From Aquimarina sp. AU474 (lineage in GTDB: Bacteria; Bacteroidota; Bacteroidia; Flavobacteriales; Flavobacteriaceae), in contig NZ_OMPE01000008.1 of assembly GCF_900312815.1 (NCBI RefSeq), forward strand, positions 620,001 through 684,000: a stretch of 64,000 nucleotides of DNA. The letters are read 5' to 3'. Of this stretch, positions 46,180 through 56,130 are shown piece by piece (position 1 is the stretch's first letter; every line of letters starts with the position of its first letter). Under the pieces are notes generated by a model that saw only the letters and a list, made by a program, of their open reading frames with translations, was not told the DNA's origin and made no database searches. The translations under genes and the position numbers were made by a program.

Positions 46180-47469
46180 TTACATCCTATCGTTTTTTAT
46201 AATACCTGATAGACTCTTAGTTAATTCTCTTCGACTATATCGTTCAATGCCGTTTACATTGGACACTAATTTTCCTTCCTTATGATTTATAAAAGCTTCT
46301 AAGATACTAGCCTTTAAAGCTTCAAACTCATGATATTCAAAAAATTTACCAGAGTTGGTTTCTTTAATCAAAATAGAAATATCTGCATCCTTTGGTCCTA
46401 ATGCAATAATAGGACGTTTTGATACCATATATTCAAATAATTTCCCCGGTATTATAGATTTAGTTTCCTCACTATCAATCTCTACAAGTAACAACAATGA
46501 AGAACTCCTTTGCAATTCGATGGCTTTATTATGAGAAACATATCCTTGCATATTTAAAAAACTGGATAAACCAGCTTCCTTTATAGAAACCAACACATCA
46601 TTACTTACGGCTCCTATCAATTGTAATTGAAACATTTTAGCAAACTCCTTATTTTCTTCGGCAATTTCATACAGAGCTTTCCAAAGGTTTCGAGGGTTAC
46701 GGCCCGATAATAAAGATCCTATATGTGATATAGTAAATTTACTATCTAAAATTGTTTCTAATATCGTTTCTTTATCATAACCATTGGTAATTACAGAAAT
46801 AGGTTTTGTCGTAATGTTCTCAAATTCTGTTTTGGTCCTAAAGCTGGTAACTATAACATGATCACTGGTAGTTAATACTTCTTTCTCAAAAGATTTGTGT
46901 TTTCTTATTGATCTCTTCGTCAATTTTAATTTATCATGATACCCAATAGTCGTCCAAGGATCTCTAAAATCTGCAAGCCAACGAATCCCTAATTTATCTT
47001 TAAGCCCCTTCCCTATTAAATGCACACTATGAGGAGGGCCTGTAGTAATTATAGTATCTATATTATTTTCTGAAATGTATTTTTTTAAATATGTAACCGA
47101 CGGCTTTACCCAAAACTTTCTAGCATCAGGAATGAAAAAATTCCCTCTAACAAAGAGTAATAATTTTTGCACCAGTGATTGCTTATTCTTATTAGCAATT
47201 ATGCCTTTACTAATAGTTTTGGATTCTTTCTTTGAAAAAACTTGTGCAAAACGATAAGGTTCGAAAATAGAATTTTTCAAAATTGTTACTCCATCAGGTA
47301 TTTCAGATAACAAAGAATCATCTATTAAAGGATAGGTTGGATTTTCGGGTATATAAATAACTGGCTCGATATCAAAATCCCTTAAGTATTTTACAAACTT
47401 AAGCCAACGTTGTACGCCTGGCCCTCCTGCTGGTGGCCAATAATATGTAATAATCAAAACTTTTAACAC
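46180..47469 (-). CDS. Glycosyltransferase family 4-like protein
   Basis: 429 residues. The N-terminal 'LIITYYWPPAGGPGVQRWLKF' is the typical opening of GT4-like enzymes in Bacteroidota. 'TTGPPHSVHLIG' and 'WLADFRDPWTTIGY' are in the middle. A GT-B C-domain has 'FTISHIGSLLSGRNPRNL', 'LLVEIDSEETKSIIPGKLFEYM' (the E-x7-E region) and 'RPIIALGPKDADIS'. It begins with GTG at 47467-47469, and no nearer ATG fits the family start. It transfers sugars during surface polysaccharide assembly in the cytosol. Five bases separate it from the YfhO gene. Confidence 0.87.
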   Translation of the reverse strand: MLKVLIITYYWPPAGGPGVQRWLKFVKYLRDFDIEPVIYIPENPTYPLIDDSLLSEIPDGVTILKNSIFEPYRFAQVFSKKESKTISKGIIANKNKQSLVQKLLLFVRGNFFIPDARKFWVKPSVTYLKKYISENNIDTIITTGPPHSVHLIGKGLKDKLGIRWLADFRDPWTTIGYHDKLKLTKRSIRKHKSFEKEVLTTSDHVIVTSFRTKTEFENITTKPISVITNGYDKETILETILDSKFTISHIGSLLSGRNPRNLWKALYEIAEENKEFAKMFQLQLIGAVSNDVLVSIKEAGLSSFLNMQGYVSHNKAIELQRSSSLLLLVEIDSEETKSIIPGKLFEYMVSKRPIIALGPKDADISILIKETNSGKFFEYHEFEALKASILEAFINHKEGKLVSNVNGIERYSRRELTKSLSGIIKNDRM

Positions 47470-47474
47470 CTTAA

Positions 47475-49916
47475 TTACTTATCTTCTTTTGTTAAAGATA
47501 GTAAACTACCCGTTTTCTTGTATTGATACATTAACCCACCTAAAAGTAATACTATCAAAATGATAGAACTGGTTAGCGTAATTGCGCCTCCTGTTTTAAC
47601 TACTTGAGGTTCGAATTTAAATTCTACCTCATGCCTACCTGCCGGTATTTTAATTCCTCTTAGAGTATAATCAACTGGATATATATTATCAGATTTCCCA
47701 TCGATAAATACCTTCCAACCTTCTTTATAATATACTTCAGAAAACACAACAAAACCAGGATTAGCAGCATACACATTATATGCTAGATGATCGGGTGAGG
47801 TTTTAGAAATAGATATTGTAGAGATACTATCTTTTACTGGCTTAAATCCTTTTAATTGATCTTGATACTCTTTTCTTATAACAGCCGTTTTCTTTGTATC
47901 TATAGTATTTAATGATTCAAACTCATCCTTATATCCATCAACAAACTTTAACTCTTCGACAAACCAAGCCGGACCATTAGCCGAAGGATTTTGCTGCACA
48001 TCTAACTCACGTTTCTCGTTTTGTTGTATGACATATTTTACATTAAGCATATTGATCACCTGCAAGTTACCCTTGGCAATATGATTATAATATAAATCTT
48101 CCATTTTTCTTGGGCGTACCGCAGTATACCCATTAATAGAATTGAAAAAATAATTTGTGTGCGAGTTATTAAACCCTCTTGCTTGATCTAACACCCTAAA
48201 ATATGACTTATCTTTTAAAATTTCTTTATCGACAGCAGTAGGCTGAAAATAATTTTTGTATTCTCTTTTTGAAATAAACCCTTCTTCATTAACGCTTCGT
48301 CTATCAATCGAAACAAGGTCAACAAGAATAAGCAGCCCTACAACGATCAAAGCGATATTCTCTGATAATTTCTTTTTTAAAGTAAACCACAGCACACCAC
48401 CAACAAGGATAATATATATAAGAGATCGTAAACTATCGCTTTTCATTATGGTAATACGATCTTCTTTAATAGCGTCAAAAATAGCAGGTTGCTCTATTGC
48501 TAATTGCACTTCAGAAGGTGATTTAAAACTGAATAAACTGCTTCCAAATAACCAAAATATTAAACACAACCCACCAAAAACACCTAATGCAATAAAAAAT
48601 TTCTTCTGTTTCTCGATAAAAGGAATTTTATCATTAAAAAACCTATGTAAACCAAATACAGCGGCAATAGGCATCAATAGTTCCAGTATTACCTGAATAC
48701 TAGATACTGCTCTAAACTTGTTATAAAAAGGTACATAATCTATAAAAAACTGAGTTAGAAATTCTAAATTCTTACCCCAACTAAGCAGTAATGATAAGAT
48801 AATACCGCCCAAAAGCCACCAGCGCAATCTTCCATTAATAAGCAATAGTCCCAAAAGAGCCAAAAATACCACAGTTATACCTAGATAAGGAGGAGCTTCT
48901 ACAAAAGGTTGATCTCCCCAATACAATCCCGTTACATTGGCATAATAATTTGCTTGTTCGCGGGGTTGTCCCAATTCTAACAATTTTTGATAAAAAGCAG
49001 AATCTTTTCCTAGGTCTGATGCTCTTCCTAAACCCATTAGTTTAGGAACAAAAAGATTTAAGGACTCTAACTTTCCGTAACTATATTCTGTAATATATTC
49101 ATAATCTAGACCATTTTTTTCTGAAGAACTTGCTGTTGTTTCAGCAAGCAGGTTCTTACCCCTTATACTAGTATCCACGTATTCTGATGTAGATAACAAC
49201 GTAGTTGCATTTGTAGCTAAACCTAAAACCACAGCCACAACCAATATCCCAACAGATTTAAAAAAGTGCAGAGTCTGTTTTTTCTTAATAGCATCAATCC
49301 CATATGCCACACCCATTACCAAAGTGAGTAAACCTAAATAATAAGTCATTTGATAATGATTTGCTTGTATCTCTAGACCCATAGCTACAGCTGTAAGTAA
49401 AAATCCCCAGATGTATTTTCGTTGAAAAACCAATAGAATTCCTGAAATTACCAACGGGAAATACGCTATTGCATGTGCTTTAGAGTTATGTCCAACTCCA
49501 ATAATTATAATAAGATATGTAGAAAATCCAAAGGCTAATGCACCAACAATGGCAATTCGCCACGGAATTCGCATCACTAGCATTAATATATAAAAACTAA
49601 TTAGGTATAAAAATAAATAATCTGCAGGCCTGGGTAAAAAACGGATTAACCGATCTAGTTTATCCATATAATCATGCGGAAACTTCGCCCCCAATTGATA
49701 CGTAGGCATACCACCATAGGCAGAATTATTCCAGTACGTTTCTTGTCCTTTTTGAGCTCTATGATCTTTCTGTTGTTTAGTCATCCCCTCATAAAGCTTT
49801 ATATCATTTTGATATAACATTTTACCATTTAAAACTGGATTGAAATAGATCAATGAGACAATTATAAAACCAAAAATAACAAGTATATGGGGTAAGAATC
49901 TTTTAATTAAAGACAT
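47475..49916 (-). CDS. YfhO-family membrane protein
   Basis: 813 residues with 12-14 membrane helices in the N-terminal 500 residues and a periplasmic domain of about 220 residues before the last helix (about 770-790). The first loop 'GKMLYQNDIKLYEGMTKQQKDH' and 'WNNSAYGGMPTYQLG' are typical of YfhO proteins, which resemble GT-C glycosyltransferases and act in surface glycan or lipoteichoic acid glycosylation in other bacteria. It is the first gene of the three-gene polysaccharide unit. Confidence 0.88.
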   Translation of the reverse strand: MSLIKRFLPHILVIFGFIIVSLIYFNPVLNGKMLYQNDIKLYEGMTKQQKDHRAQKGQETYWNNSAYGGMPTYQLGAKFPHDYMDKLDRLIRFLPRPADYLFLYLISFYILMLVMRIPWRIAIVGALAFGFSTYLIIIIGVGHNSKAHAIAYFPLVISGILLVFQRKYIWGFLLTAVAMGLEIQANHYQMTYYLGLLTLVMGVAYGIDAIKKKQTLHFFKSVGILVVAVVLGLATNATTLLSTSEYVDTSIRGKNLLAETTASSSEKNGLDYEYITEYSYGKLESLNLFVPKLMGLGRASDLGKDSAFYQKLLELGQPREQANYYANVTGLYWGDQPFVEAPPYLGITVVFLALLGLLLINGRLRWWLLGGIILSLLLSWGKNLEFLTQFFIDYVPFYNKFRAVSSIQVILELLMPIAAVFGLHRFFNDKIPFIEKQKKFFIALGVFGGLCLIFWLFGSSLFSFKSPSEVQLAIEQPAIFDAIKEDRITIMKSDSLRSLIYIILVGGVLWFTLKKKLSENIALIVVGLLILVDLVSIDRRSVNEEGFISKREYKNYFQPTAVDKEILKDKSYFRVLDQARGFNNSHTNYFFNSINGYTAVRPRKMEDLYYNHIAKGNLQVINMLNVKYVIQQNEKRELDVQQNPSANGPAWFVEELKFVDGYKDEFESLNTIDTKKTAVIRKEYQDQLKGFKPVKDSISTISISKTSPDHLAYNVYAANPGFVVFSEVYYKEGWKVFIDGKSDNIYPVDYTLRGIKIPAGRHEVEFKFEPQVVKTGGAITLTSSIILIVLLLGGLMYQYKKTGSLLSLTKEDK

Positions 49917-50092
49917 GATTTGTGTACGTTTATTTAATGATGAGCCAAATTAAAAAATATAAGCAACTTCTATAAAAATATAGACATATTTTTAAAACAC
50001 CTATATTTTTGAAAAATGCGATACTAGCACCCCATGATTTAGAGATAAGCTATTACTTATTTTTGAAATGGATAAATTACTAGAGGGAGAAC

Positions 50093-50362
50093 TCAATCAA
50101 TCTCTTCATAATCGATATATTCCCCTACATCTTTATTTGAAGATTTTTGCTTCGTTTTTTTATCAATAGTAACGTCATCTTCAGGAGATTGTTGTGGTTG
50201 TTGGTATTGACTAAACTGTTGCTGAAATTTCTCTCCAGCTTTCTTTGTGACGTATCTAAGCAATAGAGGACCAAATAATCGCGTTAATACCTTTAGTCCA
50301 TAATATATAAGTAAAATAATGAGGATAACCTTTAATACCCCTGGCAAAGAAGCTTCTTGCAT
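50093..50362 (-). CDS. DUF4834 family small membrane protein
   Basis: 89 residues from the ATG at 50360-50362. The open frame runs on to 50551 but there overlaps the divergent gene and has no family resemblance. 'ASLPGVLKVILIILLIYYGLKVLTRL' gives one membrane helix (about 10-28), then a basic segment 'RYVTKKAGEKFQQQF', a Gln/Pro stretch and an acidic end ('EYIDYEEID'). This is the DUF4834 family, of unknown role, in flavobacteria. It is divergent from the barrel protein with 100 bases between the starts. Confidence 0.8.
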   Translation of the reverse strand: MQEASLPGVLKVILIILLIYYGLKVLTRLFGPLLLRYVTKKAGEKFQQQFSQYQQPQQSPEDDVTIDKKTKQKSSNKDVGEYIDYEEID

Positions 50363-50374
50363 ATTATTTTTTTT

Positions 50375-50382
50375 CAAAAATA
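50375..50382 (-). promoter_or_regulatory. Bacteroidota -7 element for the DUF4834 gene
   Basis: Minus strand reads TATTTTTG, a TAnnTTTG match 12 bases before the ATG at 50362, which supports the short start. Confidence 0.4.
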
Positions 50383-50437
50383 GCGAACTCTCTATACAAT
50401 TACGGGTAGACAATCCTAAAAAAATGATAAAATCTGC

Positions 50438-50445
50438 TATATTTG
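50438..50445 (+). promoter_or_regulatory. Bacteroidota -7 element for the barrel gene
   Basis: TATATTTG, a TAnnTTTG match 17 bases before the ATG at 50463, which supports that start over the longer frame. Confidence 0.5.
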
Positions 50446-50462
50446 AACCAAATCTATTGAAT

Positions 50463-52109
50463 ATGAGCCCTAAATCTATTCTGCTGTTAGTCACCATCTT
50501 TTTGTTTGGGCTAACGTCTTCTGCGCAATATACCGAGAAGATCAACTCCAACAGGCCTGGTACTTCTCAAGGTGCCTTTTCTGTAGGTAACAATGTATTG
50601 CAGCTAGAAGGTGGTATGGGACTTGGAAAAGAAAAACACAAGATTTTAGATACTAGAGCCAAGGTTTTTAATCTTGACTATACTGTAAGATATGGACTTC
50701 TTATAGAACAACTTGAGATCAGACTTAATGGTAGTTATAGAGCAGATGGAGTTACTCAAACCGTTGGAGCTAATGAACAGAAAATTAATAGAAGTAATTT
50801 TGAGATAAATACTTTAGGTGCTAAGTATTTGATTTACGACCCTTATAAAAAACCAAAGAAAGACTCTTTAAATTACGATAAATTAAAAAGCTGGAAAGAA
50901 CGCTATAAATTTAGTTGGAAAACTCTTATACCCGCAGTATCAGCTTATGCAGGAGTCAATTTTGTTGCCAAAGACAATCCTTTCACTTTTCCAAATGACG
51001 CTTCTATAAGTCCTATATTTGTAGTAGCAGCTCAAAACAACTGGACGACCACGTATGGTGGTGATTGGGCTTTTGTAACAAATATCATTGTAGATAAAGT
51101 AACTACCGATAATCCAGCAATAGGATGGATTTTTACAGCTACCCATACCGTAAACGAGCAATGGGCCGGTTTTGTTGAATATCAAGGTCAAAAAAGTGAT
51201 TTTTATAGTGATAATATACTTAGAATAGGTGGTGCCTATTTATTTGATCAGGATCTACAGTTTGATGCTAACATAGCCTTTAACTTTAAAGACACACCTT
51301 CGATATTTACTTGCAGCATTGGTGCATCTTACCGATTTGATTGGCATACAAAAGATGAAATTATTGAAGAACCAGGATTAGAGGGAGGAGTTAAAGAAGG
51401 AGAAGAAAACGAAGATGAGAAAAGTGAGGGAGAAGAAAATGAGGACGAAGATGGATTGGATGAAGATGAAGAAACAGAAGGTGTTGAAAACGATAGTCTT
51501 AAACTACGAAAAACTCCATTTGTTAATGATTTTGAAGATGATAGTTTTAGGGATGCTATCGAGCAAGACCTCGATGAGAGACGTACTGAAGAACGATTAG
51601 AACGTGAGCGCATCGAGAATGAAAAAATTGCTAAGAAGGAAGATAAAAAGTTTAGGAAAGAAGAGTCCAGAAGATTAAAACGAGAAGAGAAAGCATCTAG
51701 AGAAGCTGAAAAAGCAGCTATAAAAGCCGAGAAAGAAAAGCAAAAGATGATAGAAGACATTGATGCAGAACTGGATAAAATGGAGGAAGAACAAGGCGTA
51801 GATGAGGAACTTGATGATATTGACAAACAGCTTAAGGAGCTGGAGCAAATGGAAAAAGAATTAAATCAAGAAGAGAAAAAAGAAGAGAAAAAAGAAGAAA
51901 AGCAAGAGGAAAAGAAGGAACAAGAGGCTGAAGATGCCGATGTTGATGCTGAATATGAGAAGTACCAAAAAGAACAAGAAAAAGCTAAAAAAGCTGAAGA
52001 AAAACGTAGAAAGAAAGAAGAAAAGAAACGCTTAAAAGACGAGAAAAAACGAAAAAAGGAAGAAAAGCAAAAAAAGGATGAAGAAAACGAGGATGACAGT
52101 GGATCTTAA
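50463..52109 (+). CDS. Outer-membrane barrel (transporter-like) with long Lys/Glu-rich tail
   Basis: 548 residues from the ATG after the promoter element; a longer frame from 50319 lies in the divergent promoter region. The signal peptide ends in SSAQ. Residues about 20-300 look like the Phenol_MetA_deg/transporter-type barrel, with 'INSNRPGTSQGAFSVGNNVLQLEGG' (split: 'NSNRPGTSQGAF', 'NVLQLEGG') and 'AAYxxVNF'-like strands. Then an acidic stretch (about 300-345) and a very charged coiled coil to the end, of Glu/Lys/Arg/Asp repeats (for example 'QEEKKEEKKEEKQEEKKEQE', shown as 20 residues). The tail probably extends from the barrel into the periplasm or to the surface. Function unknown. Confidence 0.72.
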   Translation: MSPKSILLLVTIFLFGLTSSAQYTEKINSNRPGTSQGAFSVGNNVLQLEGGMGLGKEKHKILDTRAKVFNLDYTVRYGLLIEQLEIRLNGSYRADGVTQTVGANEQKINRSNFEINTLGAKYLIYDPYKKPKKDSLNYDKLKSWKERYKFSWKTLIPAVSAYAGVNFVAKDNPFTFPNDASISPIFVVAAQNNWTTTYGGDWAFVTNIIVDKVTTDNPAIGWIFTATHTVNEQWAGFVEYQGQKSDFYSDNILRIGGAYLFDQDLQFDANIAFNFKDTPSIFTCSIGASYRFDWHTKDEIIEEPGLEGGVKEGEENEDEKSEGEENEDEDGLDEDEETEGVENDSLKLRKTPFVNDFEDDSFRDAIEQDLDERRTEERLERERIENEKIAKKEDKKFRKEESRRLKREEKASREAEKAAIKAEKEKQKMIEDIDAELDKMEEEQGVDEELDDIDKQLKELEQMEKELNQEEKKEEKKEEKQEEKKEQEAEDADVDAEYEKYQKEQEKAKKAEEKRRKKEEKKRLKDEKKRKKEEKQKKDEENEDDSGS

Positions 52110-52241
52110 TAGAGAATTAAAACCATAATGTAATCATTACGTCTTTATTTATACATTTTTTATGTGTTACCCAAAGTAACTTCTGTTGATATAATTAACA
52201 AAATCATCTTTCTGCATTCGTAATATTTGATAAAAGGGTTA

Positions 52242-52249
52242 TATATTTG
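52242..52249 (+). promoter_or_regulatory. Bacteroidota -7 element for the acyltransferase-like gene
   Basis: TATATTTG, a TAnnTTTG match 27 bases before the ATG at 52277. Confidence 0.45.
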
Positions 52250-52276
52250 CTACGAATTAGAGATGACATATGATTT

Positions 52277-53395
52277 ATGATTACGATTAAAGAAATTACT
52301 TCAAAAGGAGATTTAACTACGTTTGTTAAATTTCCTTTTGAATTATATAAAGATTCCCCTTATTACGTCCCCTCTATTATTAAGGAAGAACTGGATGTAA
52401 TGAATCCAAAAAAAAATCCTGTCTTCAGAAATTCTGATGCCAAATACTTTCTTGCATACAGAAACGACAAGATTGTTGGTCGAATTGCCGCTATTATTAA
52501 TTGGATAGAAGTTAATGAACAAAAGAAACCAAAAGTACGTTTTGGATGGTATGATGTTATTGATGATATTGAGGTAACTAAAGCCTTATTACAAAAAGTT
52601 TCTGAATTTGGCACTCAGCACTCTCTTGAATACATGGAAGGGCCTGTTGGCTTTTCTAATATGGATAAGGCCGGAATTTTGATCAAAGGATTTGAAGAAT
52701 TAAACACAATGATCACATGGTATAACTACCCGTACTATGCGAAACATATGGAAGAACTTGGTTTTGAACAAGCCGCTACCTGGGTAGAATACAAAATACG
52801 TGTACCTAAACAAACCAAAGAAAAGGTAGTCAAGTTTGCAGAAGTTATAAAGGAACGCTACCAGCTTACTCTTCTAAAATTTAACAAAAGCAAAGAGATT
52901 TTAAAGTATGCTGATGATATGTTTGATTTACTAAACAAAACATATAGCAGCTTACAGACTTTTGTTCCTATACAACAATACCAGATAGATATGTACAAGA
53001 AAAAGTACCTACCCTATCTTAATCCAGAATATATTACATGCATTGCTGATAAAACAGGTAAGTTAATTGCTTTTTCTATTGTTATGCCTTCTTTTTCAAA
53101 AGCATTGAAGAAAATGAACGGGAAGGTGTATCCTTTACGTTTTTTACATATTCTAAAAGCCCAGCGTAGAAATAATACAGCTGCTTTTTATCTTATAGGA
53201 GTAGACCCAGAATATCAAAACAAAGGTGTTACTGCTCTTATTTTTAAAGAGATGAACGAAGCTTTCTTACGCAATGGTATCGAAGTTGTAGAAACCAATC
53301 CAGAATTAGAAGAAAACAAAGCTATTCAGGCTTTATGGAATGGGTATGACCATGATTTACATAAAAAAAGAAGAACATTTAGAAAAGATATTTAG
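52277..53395 (+). CDS. GNAT-like acyltransferase, 372 aa
   Basis: 372 residues with no signal peptide. The opening 'FVKFPFELYKDSPYYVPSI' and the 'RNDKIVGRIAAIIN' strand pair are typical of a family common in Bacteroidota, often labelled GTP cyclohydrolase without visible support. The C-terminal part shows a GNAT-like segment 'FYLIGVDPEYQNKGVTALIF', with Q-N-K-G-V-T in the place of the acetyl-CoA loop, and 'NPELEENKAIQALWNGY'. So an N-acyltransferase fold is the best reading; the substrate is unknown. It ends at a strong bidirectional terminator. Confidence 0.78.
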   Translation: MITIKEITSKGDLTTFVKFPFELYKDSPYYVPSIIKEELDVMNPKKNPVFRNSDAKYFLAYRNDKIVGRIAAIINWIEVNEQKKPKVRFGWYDVIDDIEVTKALLQKVSEFGTQHSLEYMEGPVGFSNMDKAGILIKGFEELNTMITWYNYPYYAKHMEELGFEQAATWVEYKIRVPKQTKEKVVKFAEVIKERYQLTLLKFNKSKEILKYADDMFDLLNKTYSSLQTFVPIQQYQIDMYKKKYLPYLNPEYITCIADKTGKLIAFSIVMPSFSKALKKMNGKVYPLRFLHILKAQRRNNTAAFYLIGVDPEYQNKGVTALIFKEMNEAFLRNGIEVVETNPELEENKAIQALWNGYDHDLHKKRRTFRKDI

Positions 53396-53410
53396 AAGTT
53401 ACTGACATAC

Positions 53411-53444
53411 AAAAAAACATCACTCAAATGAGTGATGTTTTTTT
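53411..53444. terminator. Strong bidirectional terminator
   Basis: An 8-bp GC-bearing stem (53418-53425 with 53430-53437) extended by seven A-T pairs, AAAT loop, T-runs both ways. It separates the acyltransferase-like gene from the convergent synthase. Confidence 0.9.
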
Positions 53445-53468
53445 ATATGTCTAATATTTTATTATTAT

Positions 53469-54728
53469 CTACTCTCCCATTGCAGCAGCAACAGCAGCAG
53501 ACATTCTTTTATATGTTCCGTTTTCTAATCGTTCTCTTATGGCAGAAAACGCATTTAATGTCTCTTCAATATCTTCCATAGTATGAGATGCTGTAGGAAT
53601 CAACCTCAATAAAATTAATCCTTTAGGAATCACAGGATACACAACTATAGAACAGAAAATCCCATGATTTTCTCTTAAATCTTTTACCAATGCCATAGCT
53701 TCTGGAATACTTCCTTTTAAATACACTGGCGTTACACAACTTTGAGTAGTACCTAGATCAAATCCTCTAGCCTTTAACCCATTTTGCAATGCATTAACAT
53801 TATCCCAAAGTTTTGCTTTTAGCTCTGGCATTGTTCTAAGCATATCTAAACGCTTTAAAGCACCCACAACTAATTGCATTTGAAGTGATTTTGCAAACAT
53901 TTGAGATCGCAAATTATATTTTAAATAATCTATAATTTCCTGATCTGCAGCAATAAAAGCACCTGTACTTGCCATAGATTTTGCAAACGTAGCAAAATAC
54001 ACATCTATTTGATCTTGAATCCCTTGCTCTTCTCCCGTTCCTGCACCAGTAGCTCCTAAAGTTCCGAATCCATGAGCATCATCAACAAATAATCTGAAAT
54101 TATATTTCTCTTTTAGCGCTACTATTTCTTTTAATCTTCCTTGCTCACCACGCATTCCAAAAACACCTTCAGAAATTAATAAAATTCCTCCTCCTGTCTT
54201 CTCTGCCATTTTTGTAGCACGCATCAAATTTTTATCAATGCTTTCTATATCATTATGGCGGTAGGTATATCTTTTTCCTTGGTGTAACCGTACACCATCA
54301 ATGATACACGCATGTGCATCAACATCATAAACAATAATATCATCCTTGCTTACCAAAGCATCGATAGTTGATACCATCCCTTGATAACCAAAATTTAATA
54401 AATACGAAGCTTCTTTATCTACAAACTCTGCAAGTTCATTTTGCAATTGTTCATGAAGATCTGTATGCCCACTCATCATTCGAGCACCCATAGGATATGC
54501 TGATCCATACATAGCCGCTGCTTCTGCATCTACCTTCCTTACTTCTTCTTTATTTGCTAATCCGAGGTAATCATTAATACTCCATGTAATTACCTCTCTT
54601 CCTTGAAATCTCATTCTATTTGATATAGGACCTTCTAGTTTCGGAAAAACAAAATATCCCTCAGCCTGATCTGCCCATTTCCCTAATGGTCCCTTGTCTT
54701 TATAAATCTTATCAAATAAATCTCTCAT
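53469..54728 (-). CDS. Alpha-oxoamine synthase (serine palmitoyl-/cysteate acyltransferase type)
   Basis: 419 residues, PLP fold type I. Family segments: 'ITWSINDYLGLANKEEV', 'YGSAYPMGARMMSGHTDLH', 'LLNFGYQGMVS', 'DAHACIIDGVRLHQG', 'FVDDAHGFGTLG' and the PLP Lys in 'FATFAKSMASTGAF'. The N-terminal extension and C-terminal Ala-rich tail ('SAAVAAAMGE') resemble Bacteroidota enzymes for sphingolipid or sulfonolipid heads. In gliding flavobacteria the related cysteate fatty acyltransferase makes capnine. The neighbouring cysteine/cysteate-synthase homologue (274 bases upstream on the same strand) favours that role, but serine or glycine as substrate cannot be excluded. Confidence 0.85.
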   Translation of the reverse strand: MRDLFDKIYKDKGPLGKWADQAEGYFVFPKLEGPISNRMRFQGREVITWSINDYLGLANKEEVRKVDAEAAAMYGSAYPMGARMMSGHTDLHEQLQNELAEFVDKEASYLLNFGYQGMVSTIDALVSKDDIIVYDVDAHACIIDGVRLHQGKRYTYRHNDIESIDKNLMRATKMAEKTGGGILLISEGVFGMRGEQGRLKEIVALKEKYNFRLFVDDAHGFGTLGATGAGTGEEQGIQDQIDVYFATFAKSMASTGAFIAADQEIIDYLKYNLRSQMFAKSLQMQLVVGALKRLDMLRTMPELKAKLWDNVNALQNGLKARGFDLGTTQSCVTPVYLKGSIPEAMALVKDLRENHGIFCSIVVYPVIPKGLILLRLIPTASHTMEDIEETLNAFSAIRERLENGTYKRMSAAVAAAMGE

Positions 54729-54948
54729 CTATCAAAAATTTGTGTCTTATAAGTCTGCGAAAATACGTAAAATTGATTTGATGGCATAATTAAATTCCAA
54801 TTCACTTTTACAAAGTGATAATTTAACAATTCTTCAGTATTCTACTCCCCAAAGTACTTGATTTTTTGGCTTTTACCAATTCTCTAACACGGAAAATTGC
54901 TTCAAAAACCCTAGTAATCTACTAGATTACAACTTTAAATTAGTCCAT

Positions 54949-54975
54949 AAAAAAACATCTGATGTATATCAGATG
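54949..54975 (-). terminator. Terminator of the cysteine-synthase-like gene
   Basis: An 8-bp stem (54956-54963 with 54968-54975), GTAT loop. The minus strand continues with seven T. It lies between the two PLP-enzyme genes, so they are partly separate units. Confidence 0.8.
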
Positions 54976-55002
54976 CCTTTATTTTTTATGTGATCATTAA
55001 AT

Positions 55003-56043
55003 CTATTTAACAAACTCAACTTTGGTAGCATCCACTTCATGTTTGCTATCAAAAAATCCTTGCTCCATCATCCAATCATCACTATATACTTTACTCATAT
55101 ATCTAGATCCGTGATCTGGTAGAATTACAATGACATTACTATCCTCTGTAAATTCTCCTTTTTCGGCTAGTTGTTTAATCCCTTGAATTGCTGCTCCACT
55201 GGTATATCCTAAAAACATACCCTCTTTTTTAGCCAGTTCTCTAGCAGTATGAGCACTATCCTCGTCATTTACTTTTTCAAATTCATCAATAACGTCAAAA
55301 TCTGTAGCCGTAGGAATAAGGTTTTTACCTAACCCCTCGATACGATATGGATAAATTTCGTTCGAATCAAATTCTTTTGTCTCATGATATTTCTTGAGTA
55401 CCGATCCATAAGCATCGATCCCTAAAATTCGCACATTGCTATTTTGTTCTTTTAAATATCTTGCGGTACCGGATATAGTTCCCCCGGTTCCACAACAAGC
55501 TACAAAATGAGTAAGTTCACCTCCTGTTTGCTCCCATATTTCAGGGCCCATTGAGTTATAATGTGCATCAATATTAGAATCATTAAAGTACTGATTAATA
55601 TATACTGATCCTTCTAATTCTTCATGTAATTTCTTGGCAACTTGATAGTAAGATCTTGGATCATCTGCACTAACATGGGCTGGACAAACATATACTTTTG
55701 CTCCCATATTCTTGAGCATCGCTATTTTATCCTTCGAGGATTTAGAGCTAACCGCAAGAATACATTCATACCCTTTAATAATACTTACCATAGCAAGACT
55801 AAAACCTGTGTTTCCACTAGTTGTCTCTATAATTGTACTACCTGGTTTAAGAATTCCTTTTCTTTCAGCTTCTTCTATTATATAAAGTGCGATTCTATCT
55901 TTAGTTGAATGGCCAGGGTTAAACGACTCCATTTTTGCATAGTAATTACCCGGAAAGCCTTCCATAATTCTGTTTAGTTTTACAAGTGGTGTATTACCTA
56001 TAAGTTCTAAAACATTATTGTAAGCCTGTATCTTTTCTCTCAT
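55003..56043 (-). CDS. PLP-dependent cysteine/cysteate-synthase homologue
   Basis: 346 residues, fold type II. '[14 protein letters not shown]', the PLP Lys in '[15 protein letters not shown]', '[15 protein letters not shown]' (Asn/Gly substrate loop), the phosphate-binding '[15 protein letters not shown]' and '[14 protein letters not shown]' identify the O-acetylserine sulfhydrylase family. It may use O-acetylserine with sulfide (cysteine) or phosphoserine with sulfite (cysteate). The closeness to the alpha-oxoamine synthase points to cysteate for sulfonolipid; this is inference. No serine acetyltransferase is adjacent. Confidence 0.85.
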   Translation of the reverse strand: MREKIQAYNNVLELIGNTPLVKLNRIMEGFPGNYYAKMESFNPGHSTKDRIALYIIEEAERKGILKPGSTIIETTSGNTGFSLAMVSIIKGYECILAVSSKSSKDKIAMLKNMGAKVYVCPAHVSADDPRSYYQVAKKLHEELEGSVYINQYFNDSNIDAHYNSMGPEIWEQTGGELTHFVACCGTGGTISGTARYLKEQNSNVRILGIDAYGSVLKKYHETKEFDSNEIYPYRIEGLGKNLIPTATDFDVIDEFEKVNDEDSAHTARELAKKEGMFLGYTSGAAIQGIKQLAEKGEFTEDSNVIVILPDHGSRYMSKVYSDDWMMEQGFFDSKHEVDATKVEFVK

Positions 56044-56130
56044 ATAGTGGTGTTTTAGCAGGTAAATGAAAAAAATCGGGGGTTCAAATACTGCTATAAA
56101 AACGGTACGAAGTTACATTAAATTTTTCAA

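Noticed and set aside
51329..51826. 165-codon Ser-rich minus-strand frame
   Set aside because: It is the reverse of the Lys/Glu coding tail, which gives Ser/Phe codons on the other strand.
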